Origin: Lacrimispora xylanolytica
GTDB taxonomy: Bacteria > Bacillota > Clostridia > Lachnospirales > Lachnospiraceae
NCBI RefSeq assembly: GCF_026723765.1
Contig: NZ_CP113524.1
Span: 3,767,001-3,831,000, forward strand
Reading direction: 5' to 3'
DNA: 64,000 nucleotides
A model generated the notes under the pieces. It was not told the DNA's origin and ran no database searches. It saw only the letters and a program-made list of their open reading frames with translations. A program made the translations under genes and the position numbers. Shown piece after piece: positions 1 through 8,028 of the stretch (position 1 is the stretch's first letter; the number at the start of each line of letters is the position of its first letter).

Positions 1-887
1 TCTTTTATACTTTTTATATCCCCGGCTGAAAAGCTGACTAATTCCAGTAAGTATGGGTCATACCGTAGGTTCATACGGATTTTATCCAGACCGCTGACTT
101 CCTGAGCTTTCATAAGCACGGTGTAACGTTTACCTAACTTTACCGGGTATTTCATAGTGCTATTACGGTAAAATACTGGAATAACAGATATTTGTGCTGT
201 CTCCAAATACTCAGACTCATACCCATTAGAATCAAATGCTTTGATCCGATACATTGCGTTAGACGCACCTATTGGAATAAAATCTGTCATTCCCCGGTGC
301 TCTTTTACCTGATTCCGTGCATCCAGTTCATCAAATGTCAGGTCTTTTTCTTCCCATTCGTTAAATGTCAGCCATCTGGAGTCTATACTATCCCAAGAGA
401 TGCCAGGAAGCGTTATTTTCTCAAGCTTCTCCCATGAGTGCTCTGATTTTTCCAAGCTGCTCCAGGAATTATGAAGCTTGTCCAGCTCAAGCCAGGTCCA
501 GCCCTGCTCAATGCCAGGCCGTTCAAGACCTGGGCCTTTAAATATTTCAAAGCTGATATCCCTGCTTTCTAGCTGCTTCCATGTGCATGCTTGTTGCTCA
601 AGCTGTGACCAGCTTAACTGTTCATATTCCAAGCGTTCCCATTGCTGACCTTTGCCTGTTCTGGTCTCGATTTGATTCCAGTTAAGAGCAGCTTGCTCAT
701 GACTGCTCCAAGGTTCATCAGAACTGTCATAATTATCCCAAGTGTATCCAGATAGGGCCTGTAAAAAGGTTTCATTAAATGCTCTTTCTACCGTATAACT
801 CTTATCTTGTTCCATTTCTTCCCAAGAAATTTCTGCTCGTTCTCCTTCGTATAGGAGGGGGATATGCAAACATTCAGGTCTGTTCAT
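1..887 (-). CDS. Trp-repeat protein, phage/cohesin-like (3' end outside window)
   Basis: The reading frame is open from the ATG at 887 to the window edge, giving 295 residues of an incomplete protein; AAAGGAG lies about 12 nt upstream of the start. There is no signal peptide. Residues about 10-42 look like the first strands of a fibronectin-III-like fold. Residues 50-188 hold a ten-residue repeat of the form [ST]-[W/F]-x-x-[L/I]-[E/D], with aromatic anchors at 50, 60, 70, 83, 93, 103, 113, 132, 142, 152, 165, 175 and 185. Residues about 203-236 (AMYRIKAFDSNGYESEYL) resemble the last Fn3 strands. From about 248 a cohesin-like segment begins (RYDPYLLELVSFSAGD). I recall similar unnamed proteins in Lachnospiraceae but know no function. 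The tail-fibre-like gene at 1599-2033 hints at phage-derived material. The frame is secure; the role is unknown. Confidence 0.75.
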   Translation of the reverse strand, partial: MNRPECLHIPLLYEGERAEISWEEMEQDKSYTVERAFNETFLQALSGYTWDNYDSSDEPWSSHEQAALNWNQIETRTGKGQQWERLEYEQLSWSQLEQQACTWKQLESRDISFEIFKGPGLERPGIEQGWTWLELDKLHNSWSSLEKSEHSWEKLEKITLPGISWDSIDSRWLTFNEWEEKDLTFDELDARNQVKEHRGMTDFIPIGASNAMYRIKAFDSNGYESEYLETAQISVIPVFYRNSTMKYPVKLGKRYTVLMKAQEVSGLDKIRMNLRYDPYLLELVSFSAGDIKSIK

Positions 888-1178
888 AAATCGTAGGTTC
901 TCCTTTCTTTTTTATTTGTTATCTTTGTTCATATTTTATAATTGATTGTATTTGTATCTTCTGCTCTGATTCATTGAATCTGCATTTTACTGTGTACTAT
1001 TATTTTTCGTTTTAGAACGATAAGTTTTTTCTGCTGGATGTAGATTTAGTTAATTCCTAGGGGAGTTATCATTTTTTATTTACTGATTCTCATATTATGC
1101 AATTGTAAATACATAAGTGTTGTTAACTGTTTTTTAACTTAAGCAAAAACAATAAAATGACCTTAATTTCATTTATTA

Positions 1179-1209
1179 TTTACACTCTCAAGATTACATG
1201 TGTTACAAT
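1179..1209 (+). promoter_or_regulatory. Possible promoter of the DGPTS microprotein gene
   Basis: TTTACA (1179-1184) and TACAAT (1204-1209) are 19 bp apart, slightly too wide. They lie in the 353-bp AT-rich gap 888-1240 between the divergent Trp-repeat and microprotein genes. I see nothing else in that gap. Confidence 0.35.
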
Positions 1210-1240
1210 AAAGTAAGTATACTTGAAAGGATATGTTAAA

Positions 1241-1456
1241 ATGAAAAAACTAATAAGTTATTCAATATTAATAGTAGGAGTATTAGGACTTTTACTGTTT
1301 TTTATAAAAAAATGGTATATACGTACAGCAGTTATTGGAAATTCAGATGGTCCCACTTCAGTTTTCGTAGCTGGAAAGTATAGCGATTTTACACCGGTTT
1401 ATTTCATTATAGGAGTACCCATTTTAATTGTACTTTATATTCTTAGAAAAAAATAA
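1241..1456 (+). CDS. 71-residue membrane microprotein with DGPTSVFVAGK motif
   Basis: The ATG at 1241 is preferred over an in-frame TTG at 1223 because GAAAGGA sits just upstream of the ATG. The protein has a transmembrane helix at about residues 4-24, a central soluble segment and a second helix at about 51-67 ending in RKK. The centre reads AVIGNSDGPTSVFVAGK. This resembles the GGADGPT[AS]IF motif of the beta subunit of sodium-translocating carboxylic acid decarboxylases (OadB/GcdB), but the protein is far too short to be that subunit (about 370 residues or more). Many Lachnospiraceae microproteins carry such a motif, from memory, and are often annotated automatically as decarboxylase. No decarboxylase genes are nearby. 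The function is unknown; a membrane microprotein role is an inference. Confidence 0.7.
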   Translation: MKKLISYSILIVGVLGLLLFFIKKWYIRTAVIGNSDGPTSVFVAGKYSDFTPVYFIIGVPILIVLYILRKK

Positions 1457-1492
1457 AAATGCTTATTCATCTCACATCATTAATAGCCATTT

Positions 1493-1528
1493 AAGACTGT
1501 CTTATTGTAAAATAGGACAGTCTTTTTT
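1493..1528 (+). terminator. Rho-independent terminator after the microprotein gene
   Basis: AAGACTGTC pairs with GACAGTCTT across a short A/T-rich loop and is followed by a run of T. Confidence 0.75.
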
Positions 1529-1598
1529 AATTAAAATTCTTTCGTTATTACTTGTTTTTTTCTGTTTATAATAAATTGCATCTGGGGTAAATAGCAAT

Positions 1599-2033
1599 TT
1601 AGATGGTAACTTTTTTACCATTTAAATATAATCCATCAGGTCTAAATTCATATACAACTAAAGTTTCACCTCCTAAATGACCAAAAATTCGAAAAATATT
1701 ATTGTAACAATCTATTACTGTATTATCACCAGTATTTCCACCTAAACCTTTAAAAACTATTTCACTCCCCTCTGGTCCAGACGGGTTCTGCGAATTTAGT
1801 CCAACACTACCATAATTTCCGTAAAAACCTGGAGTTGATTTAATAGTATCTAAATTACTACTTAGCTTATTAATTTTCTCATTAATAACAGTGTTATTAC
1901 TACCAATATCCTGTTTTAGCTTAGTTACCTCATCATCGATAATAACATTATCGTTAACAAAATCTTGTCTTACTGGCTTATCTGAAGCTTCCCACATATT
2001 TAATCCTAATGAAGTTTTATTTGTACTTGACAT
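1599..2033 (-). CDS. Phage tail-fibre-like protein, SOS-type promoter
   Basis: A protein of 144 residues; AGAGGAG precedes the ATG. The N-terminus (LGLNMWEASDKPVRQDFVND) matches the start of many clostridial phage tail-fibre / receptor-binding proteins, where this segment attaches to the tail. Residues about 30-65 form a probable trimeric coiled coil (DDEVTKLKQDI..., INEKINKLSSNLDTI). The C-terminal half is Gly-rich and ends in a short beta-strand unit (YEFRPDGLYLNGKKV). It is short for a full fibre and has no other phage structural gene beside it, so it is either a prophage remnant or a domesticated fibre. A consensus promoter and a LexA box lie upstream, so DNA-damage induction is likely. 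Confidence 0.7.
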   Translation of the reverse strand: MSSTNKTSLGLNMWEASDKPVRQDFVNDNVIIDDEVTKLKQDIGSNNTVINEKINKLSSNLDTIKSTPGFYGNYGSVGLNSQNPSGPEGSEIVFKGLGGNTGDNTVIDCYNNIFRIFGHLGGETLVVYEFRPDGLYLNGKKVTI

Positions 2034-2115
2034 ATTATTTCTCCTCTTTCAACTTTGCTTTTAATTTGTTTCATTCAACCATTAATAAATTACTGTTGCA
2101 TAAAGCATATAAATT

Positions 2116-2129
2116 CGAACATATGTTCT
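2116..2129. promoter_or_regulatory. LexA (SOS) box
   Basis: CGAACATATGTTCT contains the perfect palindrome GAAC-N4-GTTC, the core of the Gram-positive LexA/DinR box. It lies about 10-23 nt downstream of the predicted start of transcription for the tail-fibre-like gene, so bound LexA would block elongation. Confidence 0.65.
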
Positions 2130-2145
2130 ATTTGTCGACAATTAA

Positions 2146-2174
2146 ATTATAGTACTCTCTTATCCCACTGTCAA
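2146..2174 (-). promoter_or_regulatory. Perfect sigma-A promoter for the tail-fibre-like gene
   Basis: On the minus strand TTGACA (2174-2169) and TATAAT (2151-2146) are separated by exactly 17 bp. The predicted leader before the ATG at 2033 is about 105 nt and contains the LexA box. The rest of the 341-bp gap 2034-2374 holds only this promoter and the terminator at 2300-2330. Confidence 0.75.
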
Positions 2175-2299
2175 TGCCACTAAAAAGCATGTGATTTTCT
2201 ACAAAATTTATTGGTAGATGGCTTGCTGAGAAGTAGAGAGCGAAATAATACAACATATGAATTCTATAACTATTAATATTTGAAAAAATAGCATACATA

Positions 2300-2330
2300 A
2301 GGGCGTTGATTTATAGAAAATCAACGCCCT
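2300..2330 (-). terminator. Terminator downstream of the 228-residue hypothetical gene
   Basis: An 11-bp perfect stem, GGGCGTTGATT with AATCAACGCCC, lies between the stop at 2375 and the SOS promoter. The T-rich tail on the minus strand is weak. Confidence 0.6.
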
Positions 2331-2374
2331 CATTCAAACTTACCCCAGTACATGAAGTCTGTCTATTACAAATC

Positions 2375-3061
2375 TTAATTATTAAAATACCCCCAAATTA
2401 CCTCAATCTGCCGATTCACTCTTCCTGGTATAGATTCCCTTAGCTCTTCCCAAGTCATCAATTTATCCCCCTCCAGCAGAAACGGCCGAAATTCCATAGA
2501 AGGTACAAACCCATACACTTCGTTAATATACCTCTCCGTCAAGCTCTGAAGCTCCTCATCAGTATGAATCTCCGTCTCAAACATATCCTGAACCAGAACC
2601 CCATCAAGACCTGCCTTTTCCATACAGCTTTCCTTCCAGTCAGGTATCATGGGAATCACCCTTTTATCCGGAACCAAGGCATGTTTTCCAGGCTGTGCAT
2701 ACACCACAGGATGAGTCACCTCCCACAGATTCGCCTCCCCTGTCTCCAGATCCACCATATTCAAATATTTTCCATGAAAGCTGGCCTCCACCTTCTGTAC
2801 GGCTCCATCATGTCCTACATATACCCACACATGTTCCAGCTCATACAAGTGCTGGATATCATAATCGTACCAGATAGCATATTCAATAGCGAAAGCAGTC
2901 TTTTCTGGTTTAATTTCCACCATACGTTTAGGAAAAGAGCTGCTGCGCTTTGTCTCCTGAAATACGGTATATGCCATGGCATCAATTTCAAATGGCTCTC
3001 TCAAATCCATCATAACAACGGGTATATATTTTTTTATCAGTTCTATATTAATTTCTAACAT
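2375..3061 (-). CDS. Hypothetical protein, 228 residues
   Basis: AGAAGG lies about 7 nt before the ATG. The protein is soluble, acidic and without signal peptide or membrane segment. The middle part (residues about 58-135: AIEYAIWYDYDIQHLYELEHVWVYV-type segment, FHGKYLN, HPVVYAQPGKHAL) is reminiscent of the VPS62/DUF946 beta-rich family, where a Trp/Asp-rich strand pair and a HPV-Y-x-x-x-G-x-H motif are typical. This resemblance is from memory and weak. It lies downstream of a GH105 gene but behind a terminator, so it is probably expressed separately. I cannot assign a function. Confidence 0.6.
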   Translation of the reverse strand: MLEINIELIKKYIPVVMMDLREPFEIDAMAYTVFQETKRSSSFPKRMVEIKPEKTAFAIEYAIWYDYDIQHLYELEHVWVYVGHDGAVQKVEASFHGKYLNMVDLETGEANLWEVTHPVVYAQPGKHALVPDKRVIPMIPDWKESCMEKAGLDGVLVQDMFETEIHTDEELQSLTERYINEVYGFVPSMEFRPFLLEGDKLMTWEELRESIPGRVNRQIEVIWGYFNN

Positions 3062-3125
3062 GCCGATACCTTCTTTCCAATATTCTTATTACTAATCTTT
3101 CCAGAACCCTTCCTAGAAGCCTACT

Positions 3126-3185
3126 TATATTCTTCTTATAAATCTTCTTATTAGCCTTCTTGTTAATCTTCCTAAAAGCCCTCTT
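3126..3185. repeat. Five 12-bp tandem repeats, pyrimidine-rich on plus strand
   Basis: Five consecutive 12-mers with consensus [AG]TWA[AG][TC]CTTCTT start at 3126, 3138, 3150, 3162 and 3174. On the minus (sense) strand they read AAGAAG-rich and lie between the GH105 terminator and the start of the 228-residue gene. Confidence 0.7.
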
Positions 3186-3202
3186 ACAATCCCCACAATC
3201 AC

Positions 3203-3232
3203 AAAAGGACGGAAGCTCACGCCCCGTCCTAA
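3203..3232 (-). terminator. Terminator of the GH105 gene
   Basis: On the minus strand GGACGG pairs with CCGTCC across a nine-base spacer and is followed by TTTTG. It lies directly after the stop at 3237. Confidence 0.6.
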
Positions 3233-3236
3233 GGAT

Positions 3237-4319
3237 TTATTTATTCTTTGATGCCTCCAAAAGATAAAGCATTGCCATGGCCTGTCCGTATGGCATAGGG
3301 CGAAGTTCGATATCTTTGTAGAACTGTACGGATTCTCTTCCCATAGGAGTTCCGTAGGAAACCTGATGGAGTACGCCTTCTGCGTCAATATAGTCCAGAA
3401 TCGGTGCCAAAGCCTTTCTGGCGCACTCTTCATAGGAGGGGTCTACAAGGCCTAAATGAACTGCCTTTAGTATGCCATAGGCAAATCCGCAGGTGGCGCT
3501 GGCTTCCACATAAGAAGTACTATCATTAATCACGGTATGCCACATACCATTTTCATTCTGATACTTCTTAAGGCTTTCAATCTGCTTATCCAGTGCTTCT
3601 GTTAAAAATCTCTTTACCGATTCATCGCAGTCAATGATTTCAAACAGCTCTGGAATTGCCATGGTTGCCCAGCTGTTGCCTCTTCCCCAAAAGGCTTCTG
3701 CAAAGTTGTGGTTTCCGTTAAATGTCCAGCCATGATACCACAGACCGGTCTTTCTGTCTGCAAGATATTTGATGTGAAGCAGGAACTGGTACTGGGCTTC
3801 ATCAATCCATGCCTGATTTCCCTCCAGTTTTCCCATACGTGCCAGGAATAACACGGACATAAATAAGGTATCGTCCCAGAGCTCCTGCTCGTTTAAGGTA
3901 TCGGAGGTCAGATGCTGAAAGCCTCCCTCTTTTGTTCTTGGAAGTCCGTCTACCAGCCAGGCGGCCCATTCACGGCAGATCTGCTTGTAGGTTTCGTTGC
4001 CACTTTTTTCTGCCACGTAAGTCAGTGCAAGAAGAGGTGTTGTGGTGTTTACATTTCTTGCAGGAAGACCGATTTCCATCTGTCTTTCGTAATACTTTAA
4101 AAGCTTGTTCAGGTACTCTTCTTCGCCGGTTTCCTCATATATTTTCCATAAGCCAAAGAGTCCTACTCCCTGCGTCCACTCCCAGTAGCGGTAGCGTTCA
4201 GCATTGTCTCCAGCCAGATTTTTCGTTTCCATATTTTTTAAAAAAATATCATCTTCATCATATAAAATTTTTTCAAAACTGGATACCAATAAGTTAATCT
4301 TTTCCTTCAAAATATCCAT
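3237..4319 (-). CDS. Unsaturated rhamnogalacturonyl hydrolase, GH105 (YteR/YesR type)
   Basis: This cytoplasmic enzyme hydrates the unsaturated galacturonate at the non-reducing end of oligosaccharides made by rhamnogalacturonan lyases and releases it from rhamnose. It has 360 residues, the usual family length, with no signal peptide. Visible family features are YWEWTQGVGLFGLWK (about 45-59), GLPARNVNTTTP (84-95), FQHLTSD, the WDDTLFM block (148-154) carrying the candidate catalytic Asp, HGW (197-199 region), and the FWGRGNSWA substrate-binding stretch. AAAGGAAG precedes the ATG. It is divergent from the AraC regulator at 4489, which is the obvious candidate regulator. A second GH105 gene lies at 22754, only moderately similar, so the two probably take different oligosaccharides. 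Confidence 0.92.
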   Translation of the reverse strand: MDILKEKINLLVSSFEKILYDEDDIFLKNMETKNLAGDNAERYRYWEWTQGVGLFGLWKIYEETGEEEYLNKLLKYYERQMEIGLPARNVNTTTPLLALTYVAEKSGNETYKQICREWAAWLVDGLPRTKEGGFQHLTSDTLNEQELWDDTLFMSVLFLARMGKLEGNQAWIDEAQYQFLLHIKYLADRKTGLWYHGWTFNGNHNFAEAFWGRGNSWATMAIPELFEIIDCDESVKRFLTEALDKQIESLKKYQNENGMWHTVINDSTSYVEASATCGFAYGILKAVHLGLVDPSYEECARKALAPILDYIDAEGVLHQVSYGTPMGRESVQFYKDIELRPMPYGQAMAMLYLLEASKNK

Positions 4320-4411
4320 CCCTATGCCACTTCCTTTCTTTGTGCCTCAATATTCTTTACAGGCACCATTTGCAATCTCTACAATATTTTACTATTTTTT
4401 TACTTAATCCA

Positions 4412-4439
4412 TTGCATATTTTGTTCATTCTGCTATAAT
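4412..4439 (+). promoter_or_regulatory. Promoter of the AraC regulator gene
   Basis: TTGCAT (4412-4417) and TATAAT (4434-4439) have a 16-bp spacer, 50 nt upstream of the chosen ATG at 4489. Confidence 0.55.
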
Positions 4440-4488
4440 AGATATCCGAAACATGACGATTTTCAAGAAAGAATACAGGTGGCTCATT

Positions 4489-5403
4489 ATGACTAATCCC
4501 GATGACACATTGCACTATAAAAAGCAGCACAATCTTACGATTAATGACATTCAGCATTCGCTTTACTACTATTTTGATTATGACGAGCGTTCTTTTGACA
4601 TCAACATGCCATTTCAGCATTTCCATTCCTTTTATGAAATCATGGTTCTAATCAGTCCACAGGCCAGCCATCTGGTGGAAGGAATTCCTTATTCCATTCG
4701 TTCCGGCGACCTGGTACTCTTACGGCCTTCTGTACTTCACCGCTCCGAGTACCCCAAAGGGGCTCCTGGCAAGCGGCTGATCATGAGCTTTTTATATCCC
4801 CCTTCACTCTGGGACAGACCGGAAACGTATCAAAAGCTTTTTGAGCCATTTTACGCTCCTGTTCCCATTTACCGGTTCCCTTCCAAGCAACAGCAGCTGA
4901 TCAATGAAAAGCTGAACCGGATTTACCATTACTCATTCCACGATGAAGATCCGGATTTAAGATCTCTTATGGTTCACGGGATGTTTGTGGATTTTTTATA
5001 TACCTTAAGGAAGCTTGCGCCTTATAACACCTATACCAATGAACCGCTAAAAGATGAGGCTTCCAGAAAGGTTTACTCCATCGCGAACTACATACATAAC
5101 CATTACTCCGAGGAACTTACGTTAGATGCCTTAGCCAAGGAGTTTTTTATCAGTCCCTACTATCTGTCTCATCAGTTTAAAGATGTGACTGGGTACACCC
5201 TGACCCAGTACATACAGATGACGCGAATCAAAAATGTGCAATATCTTCTTCAAAATACGAAAAAGAAGATTTCAGAGCTTGCAGAAGAATGCGGGTTTAC
5301 AAGCTTCTCCCAGTTCAACCGGATTTTCCAGAAATACTGCGGCCAATCCCCCTCAGAATTTAGAAAAGCCAGCAATTCCACCAGCCCTTATTCGCCGATT
5401 TGA
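4489..5403 (+). CDS. AraC-family regulator with N-terminal cupin
   Basis: A 304-residue one-component regulator. The first 45-140 residues form a cupin sugar-sensing domain (FDINMPFQHFHSFYEIM, SGDLVLLRPSVLHRSE). The C-terminal 100 residues hold two helix-turn-helix motifs of the AraC/XylS family (LTLDALAKEFFISPYYLSHQFK; ISELAEECGFTSFSQFNRIF) ending in GQSPSEFRK. The ATG at 4489 is chosen over 4453 because AGGTGG is placed before it and nothing before the upstream ATG. It faces away from the GH105 gene at 3237 and probably controls it and perhaps the transporter genes downstream of 9525. Such regulators usually activate on binding an oligosaccharide; this is inferred here. Confidence 0.88.
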   Translation: MTNPDDTLHYKKQHNLTINDIQHSLYYYFDYDERSFDINMPFQHFHSFYEIMVLISPQASHLVEGIPYSIRSGDLVLLRPSVLHRSEYPKGAPGKRLIMSFLYPPSLWDRPETYQKLFEPFYAPVPIYRFPSKQQQLINEKLNRIYHYSFHDEDPDLRSLMVHGMFVDFLYTLRKLAPYNTYTNEPLKDEASRKVYSIANYIHNHYSEELTLDALAKEFFISPYYLSHQFKDVTGYTLTQYIQMTRIKNVQYLLQNTKKKISELAEECGFTSFSQFNRIFQKYCGQSPSEFRKASNSTSPYSPI

Positions 5404-5425
5404 TGAGAAATGGGCAGAAAAAGCC

Positions 5426-5476
5426 CGTTACAGCTTCCCGGCGCCATCCATACGTGGATGGGAAAGAGCTGTAACG
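5426..5476. terminator. Nested hairpin between convergent araC-like and solute-binding genes
   Basis: CGTTACAGCT (5426-5435) pairs with AGCTGTAACG (5467-5476), with an inner stem CCATCCA/TGGATGG. It can serve both strands; T-runs are weak. Confidence 0.5.
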
Positions 5477-5510
5477 AGCTTCTTATAGCCTGCTGTCCCC
5501 GTAAAAGGAA

Positions 5511-7118
5511 TTACTTTATGCTGTCAAAGTATTCTGCTCTTGCGTCAAGAATCTTCTGAAGTCCTGCATTTACAAGGTTGTTGTATTCTGTCTGCTGTAA
5601 ACTGTCAAACTGGTCTGGAGAGCAGCTGATCAGCTTATAAACATAAGCAAGCATCAGGTTCTCTACATTTTTACCATAGTCTGTTTCAGGCTGAGAAATG
5701 TTAGAGTACACTGGGAAACGGAATTTGCCTTCTGCACGCACATCATAGAAGTTTGAGAACCAGTCATCGCTTTCCCATTTTACAGACTGATCTTTAATCC
5801 ACTTGGAGATGATAGCATCTTTGCTCTTGGTCCATTCCATGGAAAGGTTTACAATATTTAAGTCATCACAAGTTCCCGGGTATCCCTTGCTCTTTAAATC
5901 CGCCTCAGATAATTTGATCGGAACGCCATTTTCGTCTCTCTGATGCTCTGCTGTGAAAACGATATTCTCAGCAACAGCCGGATCTGCCATCCAGTTTAAA
6001 TACTTCATACATGCCTCAACCTTTTTCTCGCTGGTCTTTGGAACCATTACGAACATACCATATCTTGGCTCGAAAGGTGTACGGTAGGAACCATCTGAAA
6101 GCTCAAAGCACTGTACTGGTACGAAGGTTCTTCCGCCAGCACTCTGATTTAAAACAGTTATGTAGTTCCATGGGCTCTCTGTATCATCAAGGAAGAAACC
6201 TACATTGCCTGCAATTACCTGAGCTTTGTAAATATCCTCATTGGTATCTGTAGCAAAGTCTTTTGTGATGAGGCCTTTGTTGTAAAGCTCATTTAACTTT
6301 TTGATACCGTCAATGGCTCCAGGAGCAACGGCTAAGTAGCCTTCGCTGTACATATAAGCTTCTTTATCATCTTTTAAATTCACGTAAGAACCTACAAAGT
6401 TTAAATACCCCTTCTCTGTATCATTACGTCCACTCATTCCCCAAGGAGTTACATTGCTTACGCCGCCAGGATTTTTTTCCTTTACAGCCTCTAAGTATTT
6501 AAATAATTCTTCTTTTGTCTTAGGCATCTGCATCCCTAGTTTATCCAGCCAGTCCTGACGGATATAAGCAGTATGACGAGGAGATTCCACGCCTCTCTGT
6601 TTCATGATTGCGAACTGCTGTCCATCAAGCTGACCCATGTTCTGGGCGTCAGAAACATACTTTTTGATGTCTGGACCATAGCTCTCATATGCCTTTGTTA
6701 AATCAGTCAGACCGCCGTTGGTCGCAAAGTTATAGAAAATACCCTGGTTGTAGGTAAATACGATATCAGGTGCATTGCCGCCGGACATCATAATATTTAA
6801 CTTATCATCCGAAGAAGATCTTGGTACGGAAACGTATTCTACGTTGATGTTGTACTTCTCCTTCATCTGCTTTTTAATCCATTCTGTCTGAGTGTTGTTC
6901 TCAACTGTTGTTCCAGGAGCAGCATCTCCTCTGTCCCAAACCATAACTTTGATGGTCTCTTCTTTTCCTTTGTCAGCTGCTGTTGTTTCACCCCCAGCTG
7001 CTGCAGAGCTGCCTGCTGCTGTGGTAGCGTCTCCGCCTTTGCTGGAACCACAGCCTGTTACCAAAGCTGCTGCGGTAAGAACTGCCAGACAGCATCTTAC
7101 TAAATTTGCTTTTCTCAT
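5511..7118 (-). CDS. Solute-binding lipoprotein, LplA/YtcQ-type sugar ABC transporter
   Basis: A 535-residue extracellular binding protein. The signal peptide ends in lipobox LVTGC with the lipid-attachment Cys23, followed by a Gly/Ala/Thr linker. Its length and the two permeases upstream fit the LplABC / YteP-YtcP-YtcQ group, which imports oligosaccharides, in Bacillus subtilis from rhamnogalacturonan. It is the last gene of the run HAD (9525) - permease - permease - binding protein, 43 nt after the preceding permease, with GGGAGG before the ATG. No ATPase gene is nearby, so a shared MsmX/MsmK-type ATPase elsewhere is expected. The substrate is inferred from the neighbours. Confidence 0.9.
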   Translation of the reverse strand: MRKANLVRCCLAVLTAAALVTGCGSSKGGDATTAAGSSAAAGGETTAADKGKEETIKVMVWDRGDAAPGTTVENNTQTEWIKKQMKEKYNINVEYVSVPRSSSDDKLNIMMSGGNAPDIVFTYNQGIFYNFATNGGLTDLTKAYESYGPDIKKYVSDAQNMGQLDGQQFAIMKQRGVESPRHTAYIRQDWLDKLGMQMPKTKEELFKYLEAVKEKNPGGVSNVTPWGMSGRNDTEKGYLNFVGSYVNLKDDKEAYMYSEGYLAVAPGAIDGIKKLNELYNKGLITKDFATDTNEDIYKAQVIAGNVGFFLDDTESPWNYITVLNQSAGGRTFVPVQCFELSDGSYRTPFEPRYGMFVMVPKTSEKKVEACMKYLNWMADPAVAENIVFTAEHQRDENGVPIKLSEADLKSKGYPGTCDDLNIVNLSMEWTKSKDAIISKWIKDQSVKWESDDWFSNFYDVRAEGKFRFPVYSNISQPETDYGKNVENLMLAYVYKLISCSPDQFDSLQQTEYNNLVNAGLQKILDARAEYFDSIK

Positions 7119-7161
7119 AGAAAAACCTCCCTTTCTCTTTCATAATTATTTAAATAAATAA

Positions 7162-8028
7162 TTAGCCTTTTACTGCACCAAGCATAATGCCCTTTGTAAA
7201 ATATTTCTGGATAAATGGATAGGCAATTACCATTGGTGACATGGATATGACAATACTTGCCGCCTTAATATTATCTGCTACAAGCTGGGTTTGAATTCCT
7301 TCATCATTGGATAGCTTTACAGATTCAATCAGCTGTTTTAACACCATCTGTACGGTATAAAGCTTGGAAGAGTTAACATAATAAAGAACATCGCTTAAAC
7401 GGTTCCATCTGCCTACTGCATAGAACAGGGCGAGCGTTGCAAGGGTTGGATATACCAGTGGAAGTGCAACCTTGAATAAAGTCTGAACTTCGTTACAGCC
7501 ATCAATCTTTGCCGCTTCATAAAGAGAAGAGTCAAGTCCCCGGAATGCAGTACACATGATAATCATATTATAGGCACTTAAGGCTTCGGGGATAATCAAT
7601 GCCCAGAAGGTATCAATTAACTTAAAGTCCTTCACGTTTAAGTATTTGGGAATAATACCTGGATCCAGATACATGGTAAGGACAAATAAGGTCATAATAA
7701 AAGCTCCGCCCTTTAAGTTCTTCTTAGAAAGGGGATAAGCAGCCAGTACGGTCATGACCACGCATACGATGGTAGAGCCCAGCATTAAAAATACGGAAAA
7801 TATAAAAGAAGAAACAAAACTTCCGCTTTGGAAGGATCTTACATACGCCTCGGTGGTAAGCTGAACCGGATAAAGGAATACCTTACCTGCTAAAATGGCA
7901 TCCTTGGAGCTTAAGGACATTGAAAATACCCGAATGATGGGAATCAATGCCACAATACTGATTACGATAAAAAAGGTATTCCAGAAAAGCTGAAACCGCC
8001 TTTCTTCTTTGCTCTTTAATTCACCCAT
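7162..8028 (-). CDS. lplC: ABC permease, LplC/YtcP type
   Basis: A 288-residue inner-membrane subunit with six predicted helices and the CUT1 coupling motif EAAKIDGCNEVQTLFKVALP in the loop that contacts the ATPase. It ends in the common Lpl-type C-terminus (YFTKGIMLGAVKG). The start overlaps the stop of the upstream permease gene (TAATG), so the two are translationally coupled. It pairs with the permease at 8028 and the binding protein at 5511 to import a pectin-derived oligosaccharide (inferred). Confidence 0.92.
   Translation of the reverse strand: MGELKSKEERRFQLFWNTFFIVISIVALIPIIRVFSMSLSSKDAILAGKVFLYPVQLTTEAYVRSFQSGSFVSSFIFSVFLMLGSTIVCVVMTVLAAYPLSKKNLKGGAFIMTLFVLTMYLDPGIIPKYLNVKDFKLIDTFWALIIPEALSAYNMIIMCTAFRGLDSSLYEAAKIDGCNEVQTLFKVALPLVYPTLATLALFYAVGRWNRLSDVLYYVNSSKLYTVQMVLKQLIESVKLSNDEGIQTQLVADNIKAASIVISMSPMVIAYPFIQKYFTKGIMLGAVKG

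Noticed and set aside
1-2174. Complete prophage at the left edge
   Set aside because: Only one fibre-like gene and an SOS box are visible; no integrase, capsid, terminase or lysis genes and no attachment repeats.
2564-3058. 164-codon ORF antisense to the hypothetical gene
   Set aside because: Shadow frame with His/Leu-rich random composition and no ribosome site; the minus-strand frame is the better gene.
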